Shown piece after piece: positions 8,327 through 20,002 of a DNA stretch of 64,000 nucleotides. This DNA is from Emergomyces orientalis (Eukaryota; Ascomycota; Eurotiomycetes; Onygenales; Ajellomycetaceae). The stretch is from NCBI GenBank assembly GCA_002110485.1, contig MOWL01000090.1, positions 1 through 64,000 on the forward strand. Direction: 5' to 3'. Each line of letters opens with the position of its first letter. Within the stretch, counting starts at the first letter, position 1. Below the pieces are notes generated by a model. It searched no databases. It was not told the DNA's origin and worked only from the letters and a program-made list of their open reading frames with translations. The position numbers were made by a program, and so were the translations under genes.

Positions 8327-10023
8327 CTATTTACGTCGTTTCTTTGGCATCTTGAAAGCTTCTGCAGATTTCTTTTGCGAACCGGAGAGAGTCTCCTCCA
8401 GTACAGATGCAAAACTCGAACCCTGTATATCAACCCCTTCGACACCCTGCGAAAGTCCAGTTGATTCCGAGAAACTCCGCTCGGATTGATGCAATACCTC
8501 AAAGTTGACGATTGGTAGCTCATCAATGGCGGAGCATAGTCTTTTAAAATGAGAAGGTGCCCAGTCGCCATACACACCCATCAAAAATTTGTACGATGTC
8601 CATTTCTCTCTGCCGTCCAACTCTGCGAAGCTAAACTCCCGGATGGAATGACGGTAATAGGTGGTCTTCTCTCCGTCGATCACAGGATAGTGGCTGTAGA
8701 TCCTGACCATTCGATGATCATGTGAAACTGAAAATGCCAGAATCTGTCGGTGTAGCTCCTTCTCACGCTTCACGAGCCTGAAGAGCCTGATGATACCCCT
8801 TACTGAGAGAGTCATGCTGTGCATATTCTGTCGATCTGCAATATCAAGTGCCGCCTTTCCACACTTCACTTCGGCAGTCATAAATGGAAAGAACATGTAT
8901 GCTGTACTCATAAAAAAAGAAGTGTCACCAACATCACCGACAAATGGCGCAAGTTTTTTGAGCTGAGTTTCAGTAAAAGCCTGCCGCGGAAAACCCACTG
9001 CATAATCCGGCTGCGGCGGGGGTAATCGAAATTGTTGAGATCGCGAAGGCTGTAAAGACAGTAGATTTTGTGGCAATTGTTGAGATTCATCAAGAGAAAT
9101 TGAGCCATCCCAAGCTTCATTCACACTGACAACCAAATGCGGAAATGTGATATGATTGAGGTCGATTGCACTCTCTGCTGATGGAACGATTAATTCACCT
9201 ATAATGCGAATAACTCCAGTCTCATTTTTCTTTTGTATCCTTCGACATGTTGATTCAAAGGCATTTTCTTCAAACACAGTTCCCTTGGGAACCTCGGGAT
9301 TCGCGCTCAGGATTTGATGACAGACAGACTTGCTGTCGCTATCAATACCATCATCATGGTCATACATAAAACAACCCTTAGTCTCAAGATATGTATCATA
9401 GTTCTTGTTAGTGTAAGGTCTACTCTTCGCCTCTCGTGAACTTGTTTTGCTCGCGGTGTTCAAACTACTGTTTGACTTTGTCCGACGAAGAGATGGAGTT
9501 TTCGGCCGGGCAAGAAAGTGTTCCATAGTGTTGAGTTCTGAAAGCTTTTCAGGCCACATGAATTTGTTGCGCGTCCAATGCTCAATAAGTCTATCCTTGT
9601 CTGTTTGTGGCCGTTTCAAAGGAGTATCGGGATTATCAGATGGACGCTCGAGTTCGGGATGTAGCCGTTTATGTTCAGACGGATGTTGCGATGAGACTGG
9701 TGGACTATGAAGAATCTTGAGTAGAATTAGCTGCTGTCATACAATCATAGGTGCAATAAACCTACCTCTAGGTCAACGGCTTGGATTGGAAGGAGATTAA
9801 TGCTCCTGTGTTCCTTTATTCTGTTGATTGCGTCCTCGCCAGCGCTGGTAGGGTTCGTACACTGTCGTTTTTCGAGACGCCTGGCTGGATGCAGAAGTGG
9901 CTGCCCAGATTCACACGCACCCTTCCGCTTATGATCGTTTACTTGTATTTCCTGCCCATTACCATTAGTTTTCCATAGCACCCTGAGAACGACGGGCATC
10001 ATACAGTCTTTCCGGGTGAGCAT
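8327..10023 (-). CDS. DUF7924-type protein with PD-(D/E)XK-like signature and C-terminal nuclear localisation signal
   Basis: The main exon runs from 9715 down to the TAG at 8327. Its 5' side joins an upstream exon ending at 9766 through a 50-bp intron (donor GTAGGT, acceptor CTACTCAAG, phase 0). The conserved core (PDYAVGF, TSFFMSTAYMFFPF, AEVKCG, DIADRQNMHSMTLSVRG, LFRLVKREKE, SHYPVIDG) fits what I know of the fungal DUF7924 family, abundant in Onygenales and Eurotiales. The spaced D and E-x-K are arranged as in PD-(D/E)XK nucleases; that reading is inference. The last residues PKKRRK form a basic nuclear signal. The N-terminal exon and start are uncertain: the ATG at 10023 is one choice, and an overlapping frame to 10202 suggests another exon or a frameshift. 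It is the first intact-looking gene inward of the TLH relic. Confidence 0.7.
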
Positions 10024-10202
10024 CTCGTCGGAGGTTTAGTTTCCTGCTTACAGGAAGGATATGTTTGAGAGAGACGTGCGCTTCTTTGGCAAGGGCTGTA
10101 TAGTGCTTCTTTCTGGACGAAAAACTCAATATTGCCCCGTAACGTAGATGGTTGACGCCCTCTCCTTTTGTGGTGTTTTGCTTGACGCGAAGCCATGTTC
10201 AT

Positions 10203-10966
10203 TGGAGGAAAGAGCAGAAGGTAGTTTTATGTTGCTGAACAGAGAGTTCACCTGGTTTAGGATTAAAGGTTGGTGCAGGACGATGATGGTTGCCAAGAGC
10301 CAATCATGGTAGAATCACGTTTAGACAGGTTATGTCATCGGGAGTGTGGACTTCTAGGTAAGATCCAGGCGAGTTTCTCGTCGTATTATTATGCAAGCCC
10401 GCATGCACCGCATATTGCCAATGATTTTGTGCACGACCTAAGGATCCTGGTCTGGGTTGCTAATCCACTCCATTTGTTACTCTGTACTCTATAGTATTCA
10501 GGAATTTGACGGGCTGGGGAATTTGATGTCTCCACTTCACACGAATATGGCGTGGCTTCGGAGTGCTTCTCTGATATTTTGCCAGGCAACAGCTCACTAG
10601 TTTCTACCATGAGAAAAAAATAAGTGCATCGCCAAATTGCGTCTCCACCAATATGTCTTCGGGTCGGAGGAATTGATCTCTCCTTCGTGTTGTTGCTCTG
10701 CTCAGCAACAGGGAGACAGGTTCCCTGCTTCTCGCGTTGATGCCAGCGTTGATGTCAGGATGGGCCTAATGTCTTGAGTCTCTGCTTGTTTGCAGAAAGC
10801 CAAGAAGAAGCAAGAGGCTGAGATGAAGGTATAAGAAGGCCACAAGAGTGCATGCTCTCCTGATTGAATTTTCTTTTACTTCCCATTCCCACAATTGGGA
10901 ATAAACCAACTTACCATCTTCCAACCTCTCATCTCAAACCAATACAGGGACCAAAAGAAATCCACA
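10203..10966. other. Intergenic stretch, shared upstream region
   Basis: No coding potential is seen. It separates the minus-strand DUF7924-type gene from the plus-strand VOC gene, so it probably carries both promoters. A pyrimidine-rich stretch precedes the VOC start. Confidence 0.5.
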
Positions 10967-11461
10967 ATGGCGCCACACTTATTCATCAACCTCCCCGTCA
11001 GCGACCTCGATCGCTCTGCCTCCTTCTACACCTCTATCGGCTTCACGGGCCACCCCTTCTACACCTCCCCCACTACCCGAGCTGTCTTCTACACCCTCAA
11101 CCCCACAATCGGCATCATGCTCCTATCCGTCTCCCATCTCAAATTGTTCCTCCCGGAGTCCCACACACCTGTCTCCCAGTTCCCCTCGGAATCAAAAAGG
11201 CATCAACTCCTCAACTCTATTAGCGCAAGCACCAGGGAGGAAGTTGACGAGATATTCGCGAAAGCGGCGGCGAATGGCGGTGAGGGCTTTCCGATTAATA
11301 CCAAGGTGGCGGAGCTCTGCGGGGATATGGTTTATGGGAAATGTTTTGCGGACCCGGATGGCCATTTGTGGGATATGACCTGGGTTGCGCCAGAGGTGGT
11401 GCAGATGTCGGATGATGCACTGGAAAAGCAGACCAAGGAACAGGGTGAAAAGAAGGAGTGA
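10967..11461 (+). CDS. VOC/glyoxalase-fold family protein
   Basis: This is a single-exon gene of 164 aa. The ATG at 10967 has a good context (CACAATGGCG) and the product begins MAPHLFINLPVSDLDRSASF, the typical opening beta strand and helix of a glyoxalase/bleomycin-resistance (VOC) domain. The C-terminal half ends with GDMVYGKCFADPDGHLWDMTW, where the DPDGHLW motif supplies the last beta strand and a likely metal-site His. The length is right for a single cytosolic VOC domain. Its relatives in fungi are mostly uncharacterised small-molecule lyases or binders, so no substrate can be named. No signal peptide is seen. The tail (EKQTKEQGEKKE) is charged and probably disordered. Confidence 0.85.
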   Translation: MAPHLFINLPVSDLDRSASFYTSIGFTGHPFYTSPTTRAVFYTLNPTIGIMLLSVSHLKLFLPESHTPVSQFPSESKRHQLLNSISASTREEVDEIFAKAAANGGEGFPINTKVAELCGDMVYGKCFADPDGHLWDMTWVAPEVVQMSDDALEKQTKEQGEKKE

Positions 11462-12524
11462 TGGTATCTACTAATCCTGAGACTGGAGTTGCTTTGGAAT
11501 ATCAAGTAGGACTGCTTAGGAGTGCCAGTGAATTCAATATTTCAATGTTAGTTTTGTGGTCAGAATGTTTAGCATAAGTTTTTTTCAATATCAGCACATA
11601 AATTCTTATCATCATGCTCCTCCTTCTTCTACTAGCTGATCCTCAGCCAAATGTAAAGAATTATCAGAGACTTCCTTTCGTAATCCCATCTTCCACTAGA
11701 CTGCACACACGATTCAGAATTACCAAAGATGGAAAAGAAATATTTTTAATCTCTACAAACTGTCTTCGTAATTAAATGTATACATGAAGAGAAGCAAAGA
11801 CACTAATATTATTACTGCCGAAATGGATCTTCGACATTTTGAGCAAGATAGTTGAAAATCAAGTGGAACCGACCAAGGTAGGTTACAGTTAGTTGTTTGC
11901 GTTTGCTGACTTGACGTTCTTGTGACATAAACAGTATCATCTGTTTATCACCCTTTGAATTCCATATGGGTAATGATAATAACCCCATGGTCATCCATGA
12001 CAACATAGTACAAAATATCTAGACCGCTATCTTAAGCATGTTCGTGGGAACACCCCGTTTTCTACCACTGGGGCTAGGGCACGCATACTCGAGCCATTTA
12101 TCAACCGAGCATACGGCCGAGAGCGACTGAATCCGGACGGACAGCTTTTCAACAGGATGGCCTGGATTGGTTAGAATAAGATGAACGGAGTCAGAGAGTT
12201 TTAACAAAGTGAACAGGAGGCATAGAAGTTTCGCTCAAGCTGTTTGAGTTATGTGCTTTTGCTACATGATCTAGTCATTTTATGATTGTTATCTTAAGTT
12301 GATTCAGACGAATGCTATGAATGGTTGTGCTTTTCTCTGAGGCAAATCCATGCCATCTAGAGAGGTATTCCTGTTTAGGTAACTTAATGTTTAATAATCC
12401 TGTGTTCGGCCGAACGGCTTTAAGCGGGACAACAGTGAGTATAACTCCACTGTCCTCACTCATCTCCCAGCGTTTAGACCGAGAGGAATTAGAACATTTG
12501 GTCTCGCTTCGGCCAACTATCCTC
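11462..12524. other. Intergenic stretch
   Basis: It is AT-rich with only short open frames and no recognisable domain. It lies between the VOC gene and the decayed regulator; the last few hundred bases may have been the regulator's promoter. Confidence 0.5.
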
Positions 12525-14160
12525 ATGGAGAGTCAGCCACAGCGTCGACGTCGAAGGCCGGCCTTCTCTTGCCGGGAATGCCGTCGTCACAAGATCAAGT
12601 GCGATCACGATAACCCGTGCTCACACTGTGCACGCCCTAAGACTCCATGTGTATACTCTTCCTGGATCATCCAGCATCATGTTTCGTCCACCGATTTATC
12701 GCTACACCAAAGTGAGAGCCCCCCGCTGTCGGAGCTCGCCCGGGTTGGGGGCAGGGACTCAAGCCAGGGGAACTTAAACGGACTCATCCCCGCGCCTCCC
12801 CCTTGCCCTGGGTCTCAACACCGCCAACGGCAACCACAGCCCAGGCAGTCCCGATACCGGCTAGCGTTGGCCAAGATGACCTACGACAACCATTGCCCGA
12901 CCATCCGGATGAAGGAGTGTCTTTCCGTGACCCTCTGCATCGGATACAAAGGTTTGAACAACCTTCGGCAAGCGGATCCCGAATCCGCCTGAGTCCTCCC
13001 GATAGAGCGAAGGCTCGATCTGAGGCTATCGCGGTGCTTCTGGCGCGTGGGTCGCCGGCGGGAACCCAATAATAGCAAGCTGTCTTGAATAAGCCAAGGG
13101 ACTGGGGCCGGAGTCCCTGGATGGGCGCGGCTAACGAATTCACCACCATCATAGCATGTTACAGTGAAATGATGGGCAAGAGCAGCGAGGACGGCTCATT
13201 TCAAGGGCCCGAAGTATCCGCCCTGATCGCCCAGGCGGCAGTTTCCTCTAGAAATGCAAGAATAGAGCGAAGAGCATCAAGACCGGCCAGCCCACAAGAG
13301 GTCTCCCAGGTCCGAGTTTCAGATTTACGCCCCCTTCCCGTGAGATGGCCGATGCCAAGCTTTACTTGACATCATTCGAATCAGCGTGTGTATCTATCTG
13401 CTTCTGCTTCTGATTGGCCAGGCAGAGTTTCATCTAACTACCTGTAGGTATCGGATAATTCACCGTCAGCATGGTTAGATGAACATCGACCTCAGCGACT
13501 GCGGCTGCGGCTGCACATGCGATTCATGGATGCTGACGTGTGATTGGCGCGTATGTAGCCAAATATGATGCCGATTGATGGGCGCCTGACCATAAAACGC
13601 CTAGATATCACCTTGCATTGGAATAAACAGCGTCACCTCGATGCGCGGTGCATCTCATTGTCCGAGATCCTCGATAGTTGAAGTACGAATCCCGGTCAAC
13701 CTATATACCATTTCGGTCACCGGAAATGGTCCTGAGAAAGGTTGACCAACCGGACCCAGGAGGACCCAGGACCACACGCATAGCCCCTGGACGAATTATG
13801 CCGTCAAACAATGCAAGATCTCTGCTCGTCTTTGGGCTTATGTCTTAGCGCTAGGAAAGAGACGGTGAGCGATCATTCCGGCCAGAGCCAACCAAATATT
13901 CGAAAGTCCGTCGTGTTGCTATAGCCAAGGCCACGGTGGAATTCCGGGACTCCTCTGATATCGTCATGCCCTTTGCTCCAGCAAGAACGTCATCAATGAA
14001 CTCTTCAGTCTACTACCTCCAATCCGCATTGGGCCCGAAATTAAACCAAGGCTGTTGCGGTGGGCATGATACTCCCAGGCTCAGAAATTCATAGGCTCTC
14101 AAGAATGGCCTGGAAATCCGCCTATAACATCCTCTTCTCCAGCATGAGTCTTAAATCCTC
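12525..14160 (+). pseudogene. Decayed Zn2Cys6 transcription regulator
   Basis: From the ATG at 12525 the frame encodes a complete binuclear zinc cluster, with cysteines spaced C-x2-C-x6-C-x5-C-x2-C-x6-C (CRECRRHKIKCDHDNPCSHC and then PKTPC), preceded by RRRRR. The frame ends at 12992, but the reading continues in other frames: WGRSPWMGAANEFTTIIACY near 13105-13165, then PSREMADAKLYLTSFESA near 13340-13385, then a YRI block near 13450. In intact fungal regulators these blocks form the start of the fungal-specific transcription factor domain. Stops and shifts between them, and no open frame beyond about 13470, show a degraded gene. A truncated 155-aa DNA-binding protein could still be made from the first frame. 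Confidence 0.7.
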
Positions 14161-15253
14161 ATGAAAGCAGAGAAGCAGTTGAAATCAAGAAAGAAGTGTT
14201 TCCTTTCGTCGCTCGTAAAAGCCGCTAAACTCAACAGTCAAGTTGTGATCACTCATCCAATTCAGAAGGGTGTTAATATCGCGGAAATCATTGCTGGCTT
14301 TTGTCATACCAGCTGGTCTAGTTGATTCGGCAATGAACACCCAGCGATTCACCTTAGTGAGAAGAATAACAGAAGGGTGTAATATAGATACTTTTTTTGT
14401 AACGAAAAAGAATATGCATCTTTCTGACAACTTGAAATCATGGACGGTGTTGTTGTTGGCAGGATGCCCTTAGTAGACCATTTAACCGCACTCCTATGAG
14501 AGAGCTGCGCCCGCTAGATAGTACAATCAACCAGCCTCAGCGTCGCACCCTCGCCACCCTAGAGAAATTCCACTAGTATATGTGATTCTAGTCCTGGCGC
14601 ATCTGCCTTCTTTGGATTTGTTAGCGGGATATATTATTAACCATGCATGATGGGGGGATGACATACAACCCTGTAGAGCAATGATTTGTTCCAGACAAGA
14701 AAAACCCAGGATCAGACTCAAGTAAAAGTTGCCTGATATTTTCTGCAGGCTCCACAACGAAGAAGTCGACATCCTATTAAACCATGCTCAGTTTGATATC
14801 CTAAAATGTATGAGGATAACTAATGCATAGTGCTACTTACTTTAGTTGTCCGGTCGCCACCTATGAGAGTGACAGCATACCCGCCAAGAATGCATGAGGT
14901 TTCCCTTTAGTGTTCATCACATTCGACACCGCAGACGCGGCATGATCAAGTTTCCCGTTTTCAGAGAGATGAATAAACCCGTGTTCTTGGGACATAACTT
15001 AGATTGGTAAGGTTAACGAGTTAAACAGGACCAAGCTAATCGGGCCGCCGCTTAATATCTTGGAGCTCAACCTGTGGGTTTAACACCTTTTCCCAGCACT
15101 GGAAGAGCTTAAGCACTGATAACTTTTAGTAACTAATCCTTAACCACCACCGTCCTCAATCTGCATGAACAAATGGATTTATCCCATTTCTAACATACTA
15201 ACAATTTACGAGCTTCAGTCAACGTGGAAATTCCTTTCCATAATTTCTATATT
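14161..15253. other. Intergenic stretch with no recognised gene
   Basis: Only short open frames (81 aa or less) are seen on both strands, with no domain, signal peptide or consistent coding style. It may include more remains of the decayed regulator. Confidence 0.45.
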
Positions 15254-16018
15254 ATGCCTCTCCATTTGCAATCACCAAGCCGCGTGGCAATACAAGCAGG
15301 CCACCTAGCTAACAGCCTATCTACAGTGACTCAGGATCTTGTAGAGAGAAACATCAAGGATGTCGAATACGGGGAAATCTTGAGCCGGCGATTCGGGTAT
15401 CCCGTGGTACTTAATGTAAGCTAGATGCATCTTGATTTAATACCCCGTACTAGTCACTGATTCCAGTAATAGACATTTACATGGGGTGTGCCAGACACTA
15501 ATCTGTCTGAAGTGAGCGACCTTTTCATTACTCACGGCTTTCAACCTGGCGGAATCTCCAAGATACACACTCAATTTTATGGCGTGTTAGAGGCTGGGGG
15601 GATTAATGTTTCTATATGGCTCAACAGAGTACATCTGGCACCCCTCTCATTTCTACGCCTTTTCTTAGATGACTGTCAAGAGGTCGTTTCGTCTGTTGAC
15701 TCGCGATACAAAACCCTGATTCCGAAAATGCAGCCATATCTTATTTCCTTGATCTGCAAGCCTGTGTCTCTACCGACCGGGTCGCGTCGAAATTCAATTG
15801 AACATGATTTGGCCAATCTTCTCGACCAGGTTATCTTCCCCAGGCTACCGGAGGTTGAAGATGAAGAACATGAGTCAGAAGAACACTTTCAACTGCGGGT
15901 TGAGCAGGCGCTCTCTTATGTCCGTGGGTGGGATTGGAAGCCTGAGGAATTGAAGTACCTTGAGATTACCGAAAGTCTTATTCAAGATTGCAGATATATA
16001 TCCAGCTTTCGAAAATAA
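15254..16018 (+). CDS. Hypothetical protein, two exons (about 235 aa)
   Basis: Exon 1 runs 15254-15415 and exon 2 15473-16018, joined in phase 0 through a 57-bp intron (donor GTAAGC, acceptor CAGTAATAG). The product reads across the join as YPVVLN then TFTWGVPDTNLSEVSDLF. The frame before 15254 begins with GTG, so the ATG there (MPLHLQSPSR) was chosen. No signal peptide or membrane helix is seen. The C-terminal half is acidic (LPEVEDEEHESEEHF) and rich in aromatic residues. I do not recognise a named domain. The phrase GYPVVLN..WGVPDTNLSEVSDLL has the look of a fungal accessory family with no assigned role. It lies among decayed sequences, so it is an accessory gene. Confidence 0.55.
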
Positions 16019-16169
16019 CGGAATGCAAATGATAATGATGTGGATATATGTGATAGGCAGTGGCAAGAGGGCGGTAGCAGGTAACTAGCAGAATTGGATT
16101 TTAATAGAAATTCTGCTCTCGCCTCTATCCAAATAGCAAAGCGCGGGATGGGCAGACTGTATGCAAGGT

Positions 16170-16185
16170 AACCCTAACCCTGGAC
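16170..16185. repeat. Interstitial telomere-type repeat
   Basis: TAACCCTAACCCTGG holds two telomere units in the same orientation as the terminal array, 16 kb inward. Two units are short enough to arise by chance or as a repair scar. Confidence 0.7.
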
Positions 16186-16239
16186 ACTTTAAAATGCTGT
16201 AACACCCTTTGTTATTGTCAGTATTACTCGGTATTTAAG

Positions 16240-17110
16240 TAGTATTAGACCACCAAGCCGCTGTTAATCCCTGGTGGCCGGTGGAAGCATGAAGAGCCAT
16301 TTGTTATTGACTCGGAATCAAATATTGAGAGCAAACCACCAGATGAAAGCTCTGTATTCCCTACTCTTTTAAAACAGCCATGTCTGAAGCCACTGTTTAG
16401 TGGCGCAGAATCAGAGGCCCATAAAGAAACAGAGCCTGGATCCATGTTTATTCAATGGGCGACGTCTAAAACATGCCCAAAGCCAGACAGCCTTGGTACG
16501 GAATCTGGCCCTCACAACAAACCAAAACATTGAAGCATGTTTTCCTCTAGTCCAGCACATCCATCCCGCCAACAAAAAAAATAGACGCAGCATCAAAAGA
16601 AAGAAAGTGCTGCAGAGCGCCGTGCTACCCTAGAGCACGAACGTGAGGCTTCACGCCCTTTTCATCAGGTTTTTTACCAGGTGTCTAGAGAACGGGAACA
16701 GATACAACGCGCAACAGAACCTGTAGATGCCACTCCTACCCGTCGCTGGCATCAATCCAAATGCCTACGAAAATGTCGAGGATACCTGGGTTACAAAATT
16801 TGGAACAAAAGATGGGGTATACTGCCTGGCATGGTCTGGAAGCATGAAGAGCCTCTTAAACTTCTAATTGTTGATATATCTCCTGCTCAAATGAACCCAC
16901 CTAAGCTGGCCAGCGACGGACATGATGCCGTGGAATCCCCTCATCCACGTATATTTAGCCCCGTTCCTCCTAGTGAAACAGCTAATCGCCAAACACCTGG
17001 CGTAGCGAGCCCACCTCGGAGGGGACAATCTCCGCGAAACTCGGTCGACTTGACGAACAGTGTGGCTAAGCCATCCTATGATCCAGCGCTGTGTCCGCGA
17101 CCGTGGTAGG
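16240..17110 (+). pseudogene. Two decayed copies of an unnamed fungal ORF (WKHEEP motif)
   Basis: The 17-base string TGGAAGCATGAAGAGCC occurs at 16282 and again at 16837, encoding WKHEEP both times. In the second copy the preceding residues read IWNKRWGILPGMV in one frame, while further upstream NAYENVEDTWV is in a different frame, so a frameshift splits the conserved block. Downstream of each motif is a low-complexity Ser/Pro-rich region. I know W..WG.LPGM.W.HE blocks from multicopy Eurotiomycete hypothetical proteins but can give no function. It is best read as a repetitive gene family or transposon passenger in decay. Confidence 0.45.
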
Positions 17111-18015
17111 CCTCTTATCCCAGTGGATCAAATTTGCACAATCCAGCAGTGAGAACGCCCTGGGTTAAGATACACAACCTCCACCACTTGACAGAACTAC
17201 ACTAGGTCCGGTTCATCTGTCACGGATAACCAAACCTTCCGCAAAGAAGCGACCACCTCGCGGCGAAAACCAGATCGGCCTGACGAGCTGCCCCTGCTGG
17301 ACTATCGTCCGTGCCCGGGCCTGGCGCCACTCAGGCACCTCCCCGTAGAAGCAACCGACTTCGAAAGCAAGAGTCTGGTGCCGTCGACAATCCGGGCGAG
17401 AGAGCGTCAGCAGATCCACATGATGGTGTAGCACAATCCAGGCCAAAGCGAGGGAAGCCCAAAACCGCACTGTGGGCGAAATCCCAAGGATTATCCAAAC
17501 AAAAACAGCCAACAACTGCTCTAAATCAGCAAACAAAAAAAAAAAAGGAAATAAAATATCTCATTGTAATTAGAGTCTTATACCTGTTGAGTCGTGACTG
17601 ATCTCAAGAATACAATTCAAAATTTTAGCGCATAGGGTATTGCAAACGAATAAACTATAAACACATTCATGGGAAGCCAACTTTGATACTCTTCACTGTT
17701 TGATCTTATTAATCCGATAAGTTACCTAGGTCTGTCGAAGGTAAAAGAAGCGAATATTTGATCTTACGGGTCTCAAACCAGTAATCATGGTAATTTCCCA
17801 TGTTCTTGGGGAAAGGAGAAGGCCAGCTCTTCCAAGCTTTGATCTGGAATTTGCCGCGACTGGGCTGAATATCTAAATAAGCTTCTCTGCTGTGGTGTTG
17901 GTGGGACTTGGCATTGAAACCATCCACTCGGCGGGCGGGAAAGCGCTTCACCCTTCGCCCCTGTACAGTTCCTGAACAACCCCGTTCCCCCACATTCCCC
18001 TCACAGACTGTTGCA
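17111..18015. other. Intergenic stretch
   Basis: It contains a GC-richer block near 17210-17480 with open frames on both strands but no recognised domain, possibly more of the decayed repeat family. The last 300 bp are the likely ATP11 promoter and leader. An alternative in-frame ATG for ATP11 lies at 17908. Confidence 0.45.
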
Positions 18016-19184
18016 ATGGTATCAATTCAAGCTCCAGCTGTTAGAACTATTATAGGTAGCAGCAAACTTTTGCTCGCACCAGTTCAGCGGCGATGGGCCC
18101 AAGTCCACGACATGCGGTTTCTAACCACCCGCCATGATCCAAACTGTGTGATTGACAAGTACAGGGACAAGTTAGATCGCAAGGCCAAAGAGTAAGCATT
18201 TTAGACCCCCAGAACTGATGGGGTATTTCGCGATAGGAGTCATTCCAAATTCCTATATACAAGTGCTTACCATGGATCCGGCACTCAAGAGAGGGTTATT
18301 CTTCAATTTCCTCCCTTAAGGAAGCCTATCAGGATAAAATCAAAGACCTCAGAACGAATGCAGAGAGCATCCCACAACCTATCCCATCCGCATCACATTG
18401 TCCCAATGGCAGCCCTGCAGCACGCGTTCCGGCCACCGCTCAGTCCGCACTGTCCTCTACAGATCTATCAACCGTGAAAGGCCAAACGCCTGGAATAAAA
18501 CCTTTGTCCTCCTACATCGACATTCCTAAGATCCTCACGTTGCCCGCTGAAGAAATTGAGACCCTCTGGCGCCTCCGACACGCCGCCAACCCCCAATCGA
18601 TTTGCGCTGCTATCCCGGTCGATACATACTTGCGCATGGTTACCACGTCCAGGCAGAACCCCCAGTTTGTTTTACCACTGCCCAGAACAGAGACGAGCAC
18701 ACTGGCGGAAGACGTTAAGGATGAGGCTGCTGCCGACCTTGCTCAAACCGCAAGCACAGGAGCAGATATTCATTTCCTACAATGGGCGTTCCACCCTCCT
18801 GCCAGCGCTACAACATCTGCTCCAACCACCACAAACACCAATTCTACGCCCACACTAAATACACATACGTCCACTGTTCTTTTCACGCACCTGGCCTCAT
18901 ACAAACTCCACGGGGCGTATTCACAACCACACACGATCATCACACACCACCTGGATCTCGCAGACAAGACTGGCTTGGTTCTTATGAATGGTAGCGTGGT
19001 CTCGGATCGTGGGGTATCTGTGGACGAGGCAAAGCTATTGGTGATGTGGTTACAACGATTTTATGATTGGGGTGTGGATGGAAAGCAGGCGGGGAAAAAG
19101 GCAGAGTTAGTGAGGATGTTTACCCAGGGAGATGTCAATGGATTTAAATTGGGAGATTTGATGGAAGAGGTTGAGAGGATCTAA
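18016..19184 (+). CDS. ATP11: F1-ATPase assembly factor ATP11, mitochondrial
   Basis: ATP11 is a mitochondrial matrix chaperone that binds free F1 beta subunit during ATP synthase assembly. Exon 1 is 18016-18191 and exon 2 18290-19184, with a 98-bp intron (donor GTAAGC, acceptor CTCAAG, phase 2). The join gives KAKEEGYSSISSLKEAYQDK, the usual N-terminal helical signature. The family core follows: LSSYIDIPKILTLPAEEIET, LWRLRH, and near the C-terminus the MNGSV..D and LLVMWLQRFYDW blocks. The first 40 residues are basic and hydroxylated with no acids before residue 30, fitting a mitochondrial presequence. An upstream in-frame ATG at 17908 would add 36 residues; the 18016 ATG is preferred because it starts the presequence. 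About 356 aa, close to the fungal norm. Confidence 0.9.
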
Positions 19185-20002
19185 TCAGCCCTCTTACAAG
19201 TATTTCGCATTTTCATATTGAGTTGTGTAAGATAAAGCGATACTGCTATCCCTCCCCTGTTAGTTTTGCTTCTGTGTTGCAAAAAAATCTTAGAATCGAG
19301 GAGAAAGACTACATATAGATTCGTCAATAGTTTATCGCCATGGTTACAATGTTTCCTACACAAGGGGTGTAGACTTCTTAGCTACAATACTCCATTAGCC
19401 AGCTTTGATTGTAGTAAAATCCGGGCTGAGAACTTTCAAGCACAGGCTATACATTTCGCGTTAGCAGACAAAACGGCGCTATTTTCATCTATCGGAATAT
19501 GGCAAGCATCTGAAGTAAGCTCCGTCCCTATCCTTGATTTGATTGTTCGCAGGCTAGGAGTGCGAAGGCTTGAAAATTTTTGAAGGGTATCTTAGACGTA
19601 CATGAAGAGAGTTCCAGACACCTGAGTAATGAAAATAACCAGACGCAAATAGGGGAAAAAACTTTAAAGGAACCTCAAGAAAATTATACCAGCATTGCAA
19701 ACGCAATGCGGGCAAACGGTGATTTTAAACCCCGTGTGAAAGGCACGCAGTATAGAAAGGTGATTGGATGGAAGAATGAGCCAATATAGGGTTAACGGAA
19801 AACTTTTGAGTTCCCATCTCTCATACCTCACCCGGATAACGAAGCTAGATTTCCGGCACGATGCTGTTGGTTACACCCCGTTCAGGAGGTCGATTATCTT
19901 TCCTCCCAGAACAATCGTAGCAGGCCCTTTAACCACTGTTTCAGTTCCATTCCGGGGTGACTGGATATTCGTAATAAATCGTTAAAAGGTGATAAAGCTA
20001 GC
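19185..20002. other. Intergenic stretch between convergent genes
   Basis: It lies between the 3' end of ATP11 (plus) and the 3' end of the BEM46-type gene (minus). Small open frames up to 105 aa show no domain signal. Confidence 0.5.

Noticed and set aside
17213..17601. Overlapping frames on both strands, possibly retroelement gag-like
   Set aside because: No zinc knuckle, protease or other diagnostic motif; it may belong to the decayed repeat at 16.2-17.1 kb.
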